From Mrakia gelida (Eukaryota > Basidiomycota > Tremellomycetes > Cystofilobasidiales > Mrakiaceae): 64,000 nucleotides of DNA. Each line of letters opens with the position of its first letter. Position 1 is the first letter of the stretch. Of this stretch, positions 1 to 11,499 are shown in pieces. A program made the translations under genes and the position numbers. Under the pieces are notes generated by a model. That model saw only the letters and a program-made list of their open reading frames with translations, did no database searches and had not been told where the DNA came from. The stretch covers positions 1,550,001-1,614,000 of the forward strand of contig BRON01000001.1 of assembly GCA_024345305.1 (NCBI GenBank), written 5' to 3'.

Positions 1-32
1 GAAAGATACGAGAAAAGAGTAGAGAAACTCAC

Positions 33-138
33 CGACGTTGAATCTGACCTTCCTGGGAGCGCTCTGGCTAGCAGAGTGAGCGTGGGCTGGCTTGGGCGCG
101 GGTTTGGGAGCCACAGCTGGAGCGACGGCAGCGGACAT
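33..138 (-). CDS. First exon of a probable MAP kinase (partial, runs off the left edge)
   Basis: Seen: an ATG on the minus strand opens a 35-codon exon ending in G|GTGAGT. It encodes an Ala/Pro/His-rich lead-in followed by APRKVRFNV at the exon end. Known: fungal ERK-type MAP kinases (Fus3/Kss1/Kpp2 and relatives) begin their kinase domain with RK[VI]xFNV followed by the glycine-rich loop, which would be the next exon outside the window. Inference: this is the N-terminus of a MAPK. The catalytic domain is not visible, so the subclass (pheromone, cell wall or HOG) cannot be decided. The region upstream of the ATG is strongly CT-rich on the coding strand, as in other leaders here. Confidence 0.45.
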
Positions 139-1309
139 CTAGAGAGAGTGAGAGAGGGTTGAGAGTTGAGAGGTGGTGGGGGATTGGAGAGCCTCTTGAG
201 GGCTTGAGAGATGGAAGGGGAGGGAGAGGGAAGGGAGAGCTAAGGGAGGGAAGGAAGGGAGGGGGAGGGAGGGAACGGACGTCAGCTTGCGGTTTCCCTC
301 TGCTCCTCCTCTTCCCTCGTTCGAGACTCGATGGGATCAGCACTCACAGAGAAGGTGATGTAGAGGGAGAAGGATTTGACTCGAAGGAGAGGTCGATGGG
401 TTGGTTGGTTGTAGTTGGAGACGAACTTCCCTTTCAAGGAGGGGAGGAGGAGGGAAGTCCAAGGAGAGGAGGGAAAGCGAGGGGCAACTGTGCGGACTCG
501 ATCCCGACCCCTGTCTTCTCGTTGTTCTGACAGCCCTCGTTGCTTCTTCTTGGTCCGAGAGCAGATTTTGTCTCCTCGGAATTGTGTCCATCGGTTCGGT
601 GGTAGACTTGAACCTGGAACTCCTCCCACAAACAGGAAGGTCGGTGTGAACTTGACCTTCGCCTCGCTTGCTCTCTTGAAACCGATCACCCTCGAGATCG
701 TTTGCCTGCTAAAAGATTCTTCTTCGACGTTCTCTGGCTCTCAAGATCTCATCCTCCCAGCTTGAGCTCCTGATGATCAAGAGAGGATGCTCTGAAAATG
801 AAAGAGTAGAAGTTTCGCCGCCTTCGAGGGTCGCTCGAGTCCTCGATCACGCGTCTCGCCTCTCTCGCGCGTCTTCTCTCTCGCAGAGCTCTCGAAGTGC
901 GAGAAACGTAGAGATTGACCGTCTCGAGCCCAAGATCGCTACTGAGCGAGTCAAGGAAGTCACTCTACACGCCTGTTTTCCATTCGAGTCGCATGGAGTC
1001 CATGAGGAAAGGCATTCATCCTGGATACGTCAATCGTCGTATCAACGAAACAAATCGAAGGGCAGAGGGCAAGATATCGTGGCAAAGGTAATCAGAGAAA
1101 TAGAGAAGGAGAAGGAGAACCGTTAGAGAACCAAGAAGAGTCGAGAAAGAGAGAAAAGAACGACAGAAAACAAGAAGCGACGCGCGAAGAGAAGAGCAAG
1201 AAGAGGAGGGTAAGATCAAAGACTTCCGAGCAAGAGAGCCACACTGCATTTTAAAGCAGCATGAACTGACGCTCGAACAAAGTCCTCGACCAGCTCTGCC
1301 TTTTCTTGA
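139..1309. other. Intergenic: MAP kinase leader and 3' flank of the MFS gene
   Basis: No reading frame here has splice structure or homology I can support. The part next to the MAP kinase exon is a long GA/CT-rich purine-pyrimidine tract typical of leaders in this window. Open frames here overlap on both strands and look like composition artefacts. Confidence 0.5.
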
Positions 1310-4300
1310 CTACTGGTTCTCTCGCTTCTCGATCTCGCCGTTCGCCTTAGCGTCGATGTCGCCTCGAGTGAACCCCTTCTCGGCCATGCCCCCAGCGTGG
1401 GTCCTCTGCGAGTGACCAACGATCTTGTTGTCCCAGTTGTCCTGCTCGGCGATGAGAGGCTCGAGGGTGACGGTCTTGTTTCGGAGGATGTATCTGAGCG
1501 AGGGGAAGCGAGCGAGGGAGTGAGAGGTCAGGTTTGGAGTCGAGTCAACCGAGGAGTGATGGAAAGGGAGGAGAGAAGACGAACCGCTTGAACCAGTAAG
1601 GAGTGGCCTCCTTGGTGGTGTATCGGATGTGCTCTCTGGTCTTGATGGAGAAGACCTGTGGGGAGGAAAGGAGGGGAAAAGAGGAGAAGAGTTAGTCGCG
1701 TCGTCCCGAGAGACGGTCGAAGGGAAGAGGAACGAACGGAGTCGAGCTCCTCGAGAGTGAGCTGCTTGGTCTCGGGGACGAAGAGGTAGATAAGGATGAG
1801 AGCGACGACGTTGAGACCGGCGTACTGGAGAAGAAGGAGGGGGGAGAAGAGGTCAGGTCAGCAGTCGAAGGAAGGGAGGGAGACGCGACGAGGACTCACG
1901 AATCCGAAAGCTCCAGTGGGAGTGAGAACTCGAAGCAGTCGAGGGAAGGTGATGGAGAGGATACCGGAGAATCCGAAGCAGATCGCGACGGCCCTGAGAG
2001 GAAGCAAAACAAAAAGGGGGATCAGCATGGTCGAATCTCGTGAGAAGGAAGGCGAAAGACTGACCAAGCCATTCCTTGTTCTCGTTGAGCGAGAGGGAAG
2101 ACCTCAGCGGAGTAGGTGAAGGGAACGGGTCCCTCTCCAGGCGAGTAGAAGGCGGCGAAGAGGAAGATGAAGAAGGCTGAAGAGAAGAGAGAGAGAGCTC
2201 GAGTCAGAAACGAGGACGGAAGAGCGCGACGAGACGAGGCGGAGCGACGCGAAGGACTCACCAATCAAACCAATCTTGAGAGATCCAGCCTCGACGGGGT
2301 CGTTGGAAGCGTTGGGAATCAAGAAGCAGAGACCAGCAGCGAGAAGAGACCAAGCCATTTGAGGGAAGGTGACTGCAAGGAGAAGAGAACGAGACGTTAG
2401 TATCACGTCGTCGAACGAGGCAGGAGTGAAACGAGGGACGCGATAACGAGAGAGGTATACGCACAGAGGAGAAGAGCTCGTCGTCCGTACTTGTCGATAG
2501 TGATGAGGGCGGGGAAAGCTGCAACCAAGAAAGAGCTCGAGTCAGAAACGAAGATGGGGGCGAGCCACGAGCGACGCGACGAAGCGAGACTTACCGAAGA
2601 CGAAGTTGACCGCTCCGAAACCGAGGGAGGCGTAAAGAGCTTGACGAGGGGTAGATCCTCCGAGAACGAAGATGGTGGAGGAGTAGAAGGCGATGATCTG
2701 GACGAGATAAGGTCGAAAGAGTCAGCGAGCTCGGGAGGAGGAAGAGGGGAGAATCGAAGCTCGAAGGACTCACGTTGATTCCGCACATCTGTTGAGCGAG
2801 CATGACGATACCGGAGGCGACAGTAGCTCGTCGAACTCGAGGGATAGTGAAAAGCTCCATGGCTCGGCGGAAGTAGTTGTCCCCGCGAATAATCTTTCGC
2901 TCCTCCATGAGCTGGACGTGAATGTAGTAGATGTCCCGAGCAGCCTGAAGCTCCGTGTGTCGAAGTCGGACCAGAGACTTCCAAGCCTGGGGGTATCGAT
3001 CCTTCTTCATGAGCCATCGACTGTTGGAAGGATGAGAGGACGAGAGTCAGCGAGGGTTCGTTGGAAGAGGAGAAGCAGACGATTTCGTTCGAATGAGGAG
3101 GAGGCGAGGAAAGGGACGAACGGGGACTCAGGGCAGAACCAGATTCCAAGAGCGAGAGGGACAGCGGGGATGAAGGCAGATCCGAGTTGCAGTCTCCAAG
3201 CGATAGCTCCAGTGTTTTGTACGATAACGTTGGCGGCGAAACTGACCGAAGGAAGAGGAAGGGAAGACGAGTCAGTCGCGGTCGACGATCTTCGTTGCTC
3301 CAGTCTGTCTCCCGAGCGCCTGCTCTCGGCGAACCAGGTCCTGCGAAGAGAAGCGGGAAGACTCACCCAAGGAAGATTCCGAAGCTGAATGAGGAGGAAA
3401 GTTCGAAGGTCAGCGTTGAGAGAGACGAGGTCGCGACGAAGAAAGACGCGTCGAGTTGCTCACGCAGTCCAAAGTTGCCATCCCCTGCAAGTCAGAAGAA
3501 GAGAGGAAGGATGTCAGAAGAGGTTGAGCTACATCGGATCGCGAAGCGGTTGAAACTCACATGACTGAAGACGCGTCGAGGTGAAGAAGAGGAACAAAAG
3601 GTCAGCGACGAGCAGGGACGACGATGCGAGAACTGATTTGACTCTTCGGTACGTACCCAGAGCACCTCGAATTTGGGCAGGAGCGTTCTCAGCAGCGAAG
3701 ACGGGTACAGTAGATCCCTTTGCTCCCATTCCGACACCGAGGCTTATGAGCGAGAAGAAAGCCGATGCATGTCAGCGCGAGAAGGAGAGAGCGTGAGAGA
3801 ACGAGCGGACTGAGAAGGAGGAAGAAATGGGAGAACGAGCGGACTCACAGAAGTCGAACGACGAAGAGCTGCTGCCAGGTCTGAGTGAGTCCAGAGCAGA
3901 TGGGAGTGATGACAAGAATGATGGCAGTGACTGAGGAGGGTGGGAGGGGAGAGTCAGAACGGAAAGGCTCGGAAGGGAGGAACAAAGTCGAGCTCGCGAC
4001 TCACTGAAGATGACTCCTCGTCGTCCGAACCAGTTGTTCAGAGGATCCGAGATCCAGCATCCGAAGAGAGCAGAAGCGATGTAAGGAGCGGCGTTGACCT
4101 TGAGGAGGGAAGAAGAAGAGCGTGCGAAAGGGGAAGGGGGGCAGGAGGATCAGCTTCGCGTCGCGGACCTTGAAGCTCGAGAACGATGCGTCGAACTCAC
4201 CAGTCCGACGAGCCACTCGTCACGCTCGTAGTTGGGCTCTCCCTCAAGAGCTCCGATCCCGAACTCGGAGGGGAAGGAAAGGTCTGGAGAGAAGAAAGAA

Positions 4301-5113
4301 GGGAAAGGAAGCGAGGAAGGGGAGTCAAGTCAGCTCGGCGGAATCGAAGCGTGTCGAGTCGAGTCAAAATCTACTCACTGGCTCCGTTGCTACCCGTCTG
4401 ATCCCATCCCTGAGTAGCAGCACCAAGGGAGCAGAGGAAGATCGTCGCATACATCGTCTTGGGGTGGCTGTGAATCAAGGAGAGGGTCAGCTAAGGAGCG
4501 AGAAGGGAAAGAAAGGGAGCCCGCGACGCGCTCACCTCCATTTGTGAGCGTGCTCGTAATCGATTGTCTCCTTATCCTCGTCCGTGAACTCCTCGATATC
4601 CTGGTATGCGAAAGGTTCCTGTGCGAGAAGAGCACCCTTGCGAAGGATGGGGATGTGCTCGGTCAAACCTTTCTCGGCGGCGAAGCTGCGAATAAACGAA
4701 CGGGCAGAGAACGGCGAAAGGGATCAGCCTTCTCTTCTCACGAGTGTTTCTCTTCGAACCAAGTGCCCCTCATATGTCTGCTGAGAATCCTAGCCGCATA
4801 GAAAGCGGTGGTGAGGGAGGAAGGGAAGGTGAACTCACGCGTCGACGTCCGCAAACATCTGCTCCTTGCTGATACCCGCCAGAGGGTTTCGCAGCTTCGC
4901 GCTGTATAGACGAACCGAGCGAGTGAAAGAAAAGATCAGCCTACATGTTCGAAGCTCGATTTCTTTCCTCCCCTTCTCTCCCAAGGCTCGAACGAAGAGA
5001 CGAACGACTAACCTGACGTCCCGATTCTGAGCCGCGATGTCGTCGAATCGATCCTCAGCGATGTCTCGGTGCTCAATCTCGACCTTTCTACCACTGCGGG
5101 AGTAGTCGTCCAT
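1310..5113 (-). CDS. MFS sugar/polyol porter (SP family), heavily interrupted by introns
   Basis: Twelve-helix plasma-membrane proton-coupled or facilitative sugar transporter of about 580 aa; substrate not predictable. Exons in order give a hydrophilic start ([15 protein letters not shown]), then [19 protein letters not shown], the loop 2-3 signature [26 protein letters not shown], the PESPRW motif before the central loop, QQMCGINIIAFYSS in helix 7, [27 protein letters not shown] and [12 protein letters not shown]. The protein ends in a charged tail finishing EKRENQ. Around 15 short introns, nearly all with CTGAC before the acceptor. A likely 5'-leader intron lies at about 5143-5273. The ATG at 5113 is the first in frame after that acceptor. 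It resembles the large basidiomycete SP group often annotated as inositol/sugar transporter-like; the substrate is inference only. Confidence 0.9.
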
Positions 5114-5142
5114 TTCTGAGTTGCTCTTGGGAGGGAAGAGGG

Positions 5143-5273
5143 CTGAGGGGAAGCAGACGAAACGAGAGAAGGAGGAGGAGAGGTCAGCCAAGGTCGGCTT
5201 GGAGGAGGGAGAGGACAAGGACGAGGTGATAAGATATCGAAGGAGAACGAAGGAGGAGGAAAGAGGAGCTCAC
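5143..5273 (-). other. Probable 5'-UTR intron of the MFS porter gene
   Basis: On the minus strand a GTGAGC donor at 5273, a GCTGACC branch-like motif near 5187 and a CCCCTCAG acceptor at 5143 sit just upstream of the start codon. No coding sequence is needed to explain them, so a leader intron is the simplest reading. A second acceptor (ACTCAG, about 5116) right before the ATG is an alternative. Confidence 0.45.
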
Positions 5274-6290
5274 GAGAAGATGGATGGGGAGTTGGATGGA
5301 GAGGTGGGGTGGTGGGTGAGGGGCAGAAGGGGCAGCGAAGGGGGACCTCGATGTAGGTTTTCAAAGCTCTCGAATGGAGCGGTCCGCGAGGTTTTGAACC
5401 CCTTCCTTCTTCAAGACACACGCGTCACTCAATTCCTCCCGAAAGGTCATTTAACTTTTCCTTCCTTGTGCGCGTCTGAGCAGGACTGAGGCGCTTCTGT
5501 TGTGCTCTCGCTTCTATATCTTGCGAGAAACAACCTCTAGAGACTTCGAGAGACCATCCAGCTGCTCTTGTCTCGCGTTTCTCGACCTCGCCGCTGATCT
5601 TCGGTTCTACCCCAACGTCAACCCCATCAGCCTATCCACCGTTGCGCCACGGCCTTCGAGTAATAGTCATCTGGTGCTTTTTTTTTGAACCGGCTCCTCT
5701 CGATTCCTGAAGAAAAGGCCGGCGGAACTCGAAACGAAAACGAGCGAGCACGCAGATTTTGGGGCCCGCTCTGTCCTTTCCATGCATATCCTCAGTCCCA
5801 ACAACTCGGTCTCGAGAGCCGGGAAGCTGGGCTAAGATCCGAAAGGAAGGGGGAGGGGGAAAAGAGAGAGACGCGTCGCATCAAAGGGAGGCCTTCGAAA
5901 CGACTTCTCAGCGCCTGCGAGTCTTTGATCCAGACGAGATGAGAGTTGTGAGTTCGCATCAGCTGTATACACGCTCTCTCGTCCTTCAGTCTCGCCTTGT
6001 TCCAGCGAAAATCTACCATTGAAGCTTTCGATGCGAGGAGTGGCGAGGCGAGCTCGCACTTACCGGCAGAAATCACCTCGAGAGTCGGCCAAACTGCTTA
6101 GGCTCGATCTCGACTTGTCTCGACCGACCTCGAACGAAAGAGCAACAAGGGAGGGAAAGCAAAACAAAGAGAACGAGTGCGAGAACCGCGTCAAACGTCG
6201 TCCGACGAATCGACAACCTCCTTCGCTCTCGCCTTCTTCGAGCTCAAGTCTTCACATCAATCAGTGTGCTGTAGCAGAGAGCGTCAAAAA
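5274..6290. other. Intergenic upstream of the MFS porter
   Basis: About 1 kb with the distal leader/promoter of the minus-strand porter. A poly-T tract lies near 5683. I see no gene with splice signals or recognisable protein here. Confidence 0.4.
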
Positions 6291-6548
6291 ATGAACCAAC
6301 TCTGGCCGGTCGAAGGGGTGGACCCTCCGGCCAATCTCGGAAACCCTCACGTTCCTCGTTTCTCGTCTCGCCTCGGTGCGCTCTCTCGCATCAACGAACA
6401 ACCCCACCCTCTAATCTACAAATGGATCCGTGTATACGCAGGCGAACCGGAGCTCTCGATGGATTCTCGCTCGGTTCCCAACTTCATCGAATTTTCGAGC
6501 GAGCTCGCCCTCCTCTTCTCTCCCTCTCCCTCGCTTCGTCCTTCTTGA
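6291..6548 (+). CDS. Possible short hypothetical ORF
   Basis: Seen: an ATG opens an 85-codon frame. Its first 70 or so codons (MNQLWPVEGVDPPANL, then RINEQPHPLIYKWIRVY) have the C/G-ending codon usage of true genes in this window. After SVPNFIEFSSE the frame enters a CT-rich tract and stops. A second coding-like frame, one base out of register, follows at about 6553-6855 (HEDLFHIL, LLMHMRRLGIRYRREVELRF). No GT..AG intron joins the two in frame: a GC..AG candidate at 6499-6554 gives the wrong phase. It may be a short gene, a gene with a frame break, or chance. No family recognised. Confidence 0.22.
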   Translation: MNQLWPVEGVDPPANLGNPHVPRFSSRLGALSRINEQPHPLIYKWIRVYAGEPELSMDSRSVPNFIEFSSELALLFSPSPSLRPS

Positions 6549-7153
6549 ACTCAGCGCCAACGCGTACAGCAGTATCCATGAGGATCTGTTTCATATTCTC
6601 TCCTCTCGCCACGGCGGAAAGGGAAAGAGGGAACGGGCCCCGACGCGACGACGAGTCGCGAGTTGGCCATTTGGCCGCTTTGAGCTCTTGTTGCTGTCTC
6701 TCGGTTCCTTGATGCCCGGAAACGGACATGTGGCCAATTTACTGATGCATATGAGGAGATTGGGGATCCGCTATCGTCGAGAGGTCGAACTTCGTTTTAG
6801 CGCTGGAGCGAACGGAGGCGGACGCGTCCCATCGAGGAGCGAGAACGAACGCTAACGGTTGACCTGGCTCTCTCCTCTTCTCACTTGTGGGGGCTCTTGT
6901 CGGTACCTCGAGCCACGAGTCGGTCTTCGAACCCGCGATATTTCGAGGTTTAGTGAGCGAACGACGCGACTTCAAACTTCGTTCTCTCTTCTTCCCTCTT
7001 CCCTTCCCTCCCCCACTCCTCCAGTTGAGTTCGGGTCAGAACAAACAAGCAATCATAGTAGTCTACGTATATAAATCAGCAAATAACAAACCGAGCGAAA
7101 CGAACCCGAATCAACACCGCATCGACTTCGCACGAACGATCCTCAAACGCGAA
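6549..7153. other. Intergenic with an unassigned coding-like frame
   Basis: This holds the second coding-like plus-strand frame described for 6291-6548 (to a stop near 6855), then the 3' flank of the minus-strand WW-domain gene. Nothing further is supported. Confidence 0.35.
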
Positions 7154-8540
7154 CTACTCTCCTCCTCCTCCATCATCCCCTCCTCCTCCATCAGCACCAT
7201 CCTCGTACCCGTCCGCGTAAGATCCATCGTTGTTTCCCATTCCACCCATCATCGATCCGAGCCTGACGAAGCGAACGAAAAACGAAGAGGGTCAGCTCGC
7301 TCGCTCGCTCGACGGTTCTCTCGCCCTGCCTCCCCTCCACGACCACACCCTCCCCACCCACCCACAGCAAAAGTGAAATCGAGCTACTCACATCATCCCA
7401 CCCAGCAACCCTCCTCCTACACCCATCGCCATCCCACCCGCTCCCATCCCCCCTCCTTGCCTTCTCCCCTGCTGCTGGTACTGCTGCTGCTGACCGTAGC
7501 CTTGCTGCTGCTGAGGGTACATCCCCTGTTGCTGTCCGTATCCTTGCTGCTGCCCGTAGCCCTGCTGCTGACCGTACTGAGGCTGCTGTTGGTACTGCTG
7601 CTGCTGCTGGCTGTTCTTGTTCCCTCCGAGACCTAGCTTGGAGAAGAAGCCTTTCTTCTGAGGTTGCATCTGCTGTTGGTACTGCTGCTGGGGTTGAGAG
7701 GAGAAGGACTGTAGGGGTTGGTTGTTGTAGGAGGGTTCTTCGCGGTAGGAGGATTGGGGGGAAGTGGCCTGCTGAAGGAGGGAAGGGAGTAGGAGGGAGG
7801 GCAGGGGAGGGAGGAAGAAGAGGTCAGCATGGGAGAGAGCGACGAGTTGGAGGGAAGGAGTGCGAGCTCGTTCGTTGCAGATCGCTCAAGACCGAGGAGC
7901 AGCGAGCCCGGGTTCACGAGCCAGCTCGCCTGAGATCAGAACACCTCTCCTCGACTCCCAGGCGAACGAAGAGCGCCTCCCTCGCACGACCGACGTGGAA
8001 GTGGAGGGGACGAGAGGCGAGCGAGGAAGGACGCCAGATGGAACGATCGAGACCGGACGAAACGAAGCTCACCTCTTGCCCGGACCTGTACGAGTCTTGC
8101 TGGTAGCTACTCTTGTAGTCACCGCTTGGAGGAGCACCTGAGGGGGCGGCGTACTGCTCCGTCTTGATATCTAGTGGACTGCGAGAACGAAGAGCGAGGG
8201 AAAGAGGTTCAGCAAAGGTGGGCTGAGTGCCAAGGATCCTTCCCTCCGAGCTCGTTCTCTTCTCTCGCCACATCGACAGAGGGGAATCCTTCGTCGAGAA
8301 GGGAGCGAATGGACTTACTGGATCCAAGAGCTAGTGGGAGGATTGGTGGAGGTGTTGACGTAGAAGGCTGCGAACGAAGAAGAAGGAGAGGAAGGGGAAG
8401 GGAGGAGAAGGAAGGTGAGCAACCGAGGCAAGAGAGGAGGAAGGACGACGACGCTCCAAGAAGGGTCAGGACTGACTGGTTTGATGAGTCGAGTCGAACT
8501 GGGAGACCCAGTTGGGGGGAAGAGGGCGAGAGTCAGACAT
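7154..8540 (-). CDS. WW-domain protein with Gln/Gly-rich low-complexity tail
   Basis: About 235 aa in six exons. The N-terminus is one WW domain split by introns: LPPNWVSQFDSTHQT, then AFYVNTSTNPPTSSWI and HPL. It carries the opening Trp and closing Pro; the position of the second Trp is Ala-Phe-Tyr-Val here. WW domains bind proline-rich partners. The middle is Ser/Gln/Tyr-rich. Then comes a basic FFSKLGLGG segment and a run of QQGYGQQQ-type repeats, a Gly/Met-rich stretch (GGLLGGMM) and an acidic Gly/Asp tail (7154-7265). The tail is prion-like in composition and is a candidate for condensation, which is inference. Splicing was checked in frame at the last junctions. The start ATG is 305 bp from the divergent esterase-like gene. 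No specific orthologue recognised. Confidence 0.75.
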
Positions 8541-8845
8541 GTAGAGTTTCCTGGAGGTTGTTGGCGTTGGAGGAAGGAGGAGGGGAAGGTCGAAGACGAA
8601 ACGACGCCCAAGAGGTTCGGGCCCAGATCCGGAGCTTGATGGCCGTCGTTCTATATTTTTGGTTGGGATTTTGTTTTGGGCGGCTCAAACAGTAGATGGC
8701 GAACAACTGAGTCGAAGAAAAATCTCGCTCGAAAATGAAGGTCAACGTCATCCCCAAGCTGCGAGAAAGTCGAGTCGAGGGGAAAGGAGATCGTCGAGCT
8801 CACCACGCACCCTCTTTTCCCCTTCCTTCTCTCCCTCGAACTCGC
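8541..8845. promoter_or_regulatory. Divergent promoter between the WW-domain and esterase-like genes
   Basis: The 305-bp gap holds both 5' regions. The plus-strand side ends in a strong pyrimidine tract just before the ATG at 8846. An upstream in-frame ATG at 8735 would add 37 residues, but the tract between them looks like leader. Confidence 0.4.
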
Positions 8846-11191
8846 ATGTCCTCCTTCCTCCCTTCAATATCGACCTCTCCCAAACCCCATAGACGGTCCT
8901 CTCCACCCTCGTTCTTCTCGCTCCCCCTCCCTCGTCGAATCAAGACAGCTCTCCTCACGCTCCTCTCTCTCCTCGCTCTCTACCTCCTCTCGCTCCTCCT
9001 CCTTCCCTCCTCTTCCTCTCGTCGTCGGTCCTCCTTCTCGACTACAAATGCCAATCCTTTCGCGCTCCCTGGAAACCTCACCTACGACAAGTACAACCCC
9101 TTCGAAACCTACTACAGGCCAGAGAATGGAGCGAGGAGTCCGAGGCTGATGGAGAAACTCGTGAAGAGGTCCAGAGGAGGAGAGCCGAAGGTCGCGGAGG
9201 CGATTGAGCGAGCTAGGTTGAGGAGGAGGGAAGTTGAGAGGGAATATAGAAGGGAGAATGGTGGGAAGAGTGGGCTGGACGAAGAGTGGGAACAAGAAGA
9301 GGAAGAAGAGGAGGACTTTGAATGGTTGCGAGGTCGAACGATCCTCCTCATCGGCGACTCTCTCGATCGCTATCATCTTCGTGAGTTCAATCTCTCAAAT
9401 TTCACGAGCTTGAAAAGCGAGACCTGATGCTCACCTACTCCAACCTCTCTGTCTGCTTTTCCCCCATCTCCTCCAGTCCATCTCTGCCAATTCCTCTCCC
9501 CCTCCTTCCCCCTCGTTCCCCTCCCCTGGCCACACGCCACACTCTCCGACTTCGTCACCATCCACGACCTCTCCTCTCCAGCCTACCCTCCCGCTCTCCG
9601 TGATCTCGAGGAGGAAATCGTCGCTCGAGATCGAGGTGGGAAACCCTTCTCCACCCCAACATATCGCCCGTGGACTTGCCAGATCCCAGAGTTCGACGCG
9701 ATGATCGTTTGGAGTTTCATGAACGGATTGGACGATGGAGTTACTACGCCAGGGGTGCAGGTGTACGGGGAGGAGCAGGCGGAGGTGGTTGAGGGGAAGC
9801 TGGTCGGAAAGGAGGGGAGTTGGGCGGGCGAGGCGAAGGGGAAGAACGAGGGTGGGTTTGGAGAGAGAGCGTATTGGTCTCTGCAGTGAGTTTTACAGCA
9901 GGTCTGCGAGGTAGAGCGACGAAAGGGGGTTTGTGCTGACTCTGGGTATCGTGTCACTGTGTCGTTCTTGCAGCTCTGAGCACTTCAACCCACCTCTCTC
10001 GACGGAGGACCGTCTTACTCAACTCGTCCTCCCTCTCCTCGCAAACCTCGGTCGCGGAACGGCTCGAAAGGTCGATATGGTCGAGATTGGGATAGCTGCT
10101 TGGGATCTGATGATGTGAGTCTGCTCGCTTTACCGTCTGTTTCCGCCTTCTCGTCGCGTGTTGTTCTCGTCTTTGTTCCCTCGACGCGCCTCGTTCGCTC
10201 ACCATCTTCCTTCTCTTCCGTCTTCGGCTCTATTCTCAGGTTCAAAGTGGGGTTTTCACCTCCTCTGTTCTCTCGTCCGCTCTCTGAACATCCAGCTGAC
10301 TCACTCCTCGGGCGCGTCGTTCGTTTCATCTCGCCTCGCAGAACCAAGACGAAGCCTCCTCCCGAGCCTACCTCTCCTCCCTCCAACCTGACACCACTCC
10401 CAACCTTCCCCCCTCTCTAGTCTCCCTTTCCACCTCCCTCTCCTCCCTTCCTCTCTCCCCACCTCGCCTGCACTGGTACTCCACCCGCCTCACCGCCGTC
10501 CTCACTCGCCTGACCCAACTCTTCCCTCCCACCCCTTCCCCCCTTTCCCTCTCCTCCCCAAACACTCTCCGCCCTCGCATCTCCCTCCGCATGATGGTCG
10601 TCACCCCGCAACACTACACCTGGCCCTACCTCCAGGTCTCCTCGAGGATCCTCCAGCTCGAAGCTGAAGCCAAACGCGTCGTGCGGAACGTGAATGATGC
10701 GTGGGAGCGAGCGAGGTTGGCGAGGTGGGAGGATGGACAAGGGGAGGATGGGAGTGGGAGGAGGAAGCAGGGTGGGATGAAGGGGAAGGGGAAGGGTGGT
10801 GGTCGGAAGGGAGGAGGGGAGGGAAGTGTGAGGTGGAACGATTGGGCGGAGACGATCAGAGGGAATGGAGAGTGGTTGGATCATGTTCATCGTGAGTTGC
10901 GGCTTTCCTCTCGCTCTCTCTCGCGCTCGTCGAGGAAGGTGTGAGGAAGAGAGGGAAAGGAGATGTGAGAGCGAGAGAAAGAGCTGACCTCTCGATCCAT
11001 TCCCCTTCCTCGGGTCGCTCGTCGTGCTGCAGCTGGACCGATACCGGGGAGTTGGCTTTGGGCGGATGGGACGCTTTACGGTGCGTTCCATGCCCTCTTT
11101 CTTTCCCTTGCCTCTCCTCTCTCACTTCACTGACTCGATACCTCCTATCGCTCTCGCAGAGCTGCGAAAACTCGTGACAGGTCGGACGTGA
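8846..11191 (+). CDS. Type II membrane SGNH/PC-esterase-like protein (GDS...DxxH)
   Basis: 573 aa in seven exons; I followed the frame through every junction (8846-9380, 9477-9885, 9974-10114, 10240-10246, 10342-10891, 11033-11080, 11160-11191). A basic N-terminus precedes a single hydrophobic helix at about residues 32-53, so a type II Golgi/ER protein is likely. LLIGDSLDRYHL places GDS at 170-172 and DHVHP places a DxxH at 544-547. These two motifs bracket the catalytic Ser and Asp/His of SGNH hydrolases and of the TBL/PC-esterase type sugar O-acyl transfer proteins. The segment between 9701 and 9880, and a Gly/Lys/Arg-rich insert near 10740-10830, are poorly conserved-looking. Exon 4 is only 7 nt. 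Substrate unknown; cell-wall or glycan O-acetylation is a guess. Confidence 0.7.
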
Positions 11192-11499
11192 GCGAGGAGT
11201 GAGGGAAGCGCGACGCGTCTTCGTTCGTACGTCTTCGCTTCGTTCCTCGATATAGAGACCTTTACAACTGCGCAACTGGGGAAGAGCTACCCAGGAGCCG
11301 AATAACGAGAGCGCCGAACTCAAAGTTTGTGAGACTTACTGTGGAGCGCTCGAGCAACAGCCTCCTGCCTTCGACGACGCCTCGTTTCGTTTTGATAAAC
11401 ACGCAGATGGCTTTTTCTTTTTCGCCTTTTCACTCTTCGCATTTCGCTCTTCGACTCCCAACCACCACAAGCTACCCCTTGTCTCTCTCCTTTCCAAAC
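11192..11499. other. Intergenic, 308 bp
   Basis: 3' flank of the esterase-like gene and leader of the secreted-protein gene. An ATG at 11407, in frame with the signal peptide, would add 31 residues; I prefer the ATG next to the hydrophobic core. Nothing else seen. Confidence 0.4.

Noticed and set aside
6499..6554. Candidate GC-AG intron joining two frames
   Set aside because: It leaves the downstream frame in the wrong phase, and the branch-like sequence is weak.
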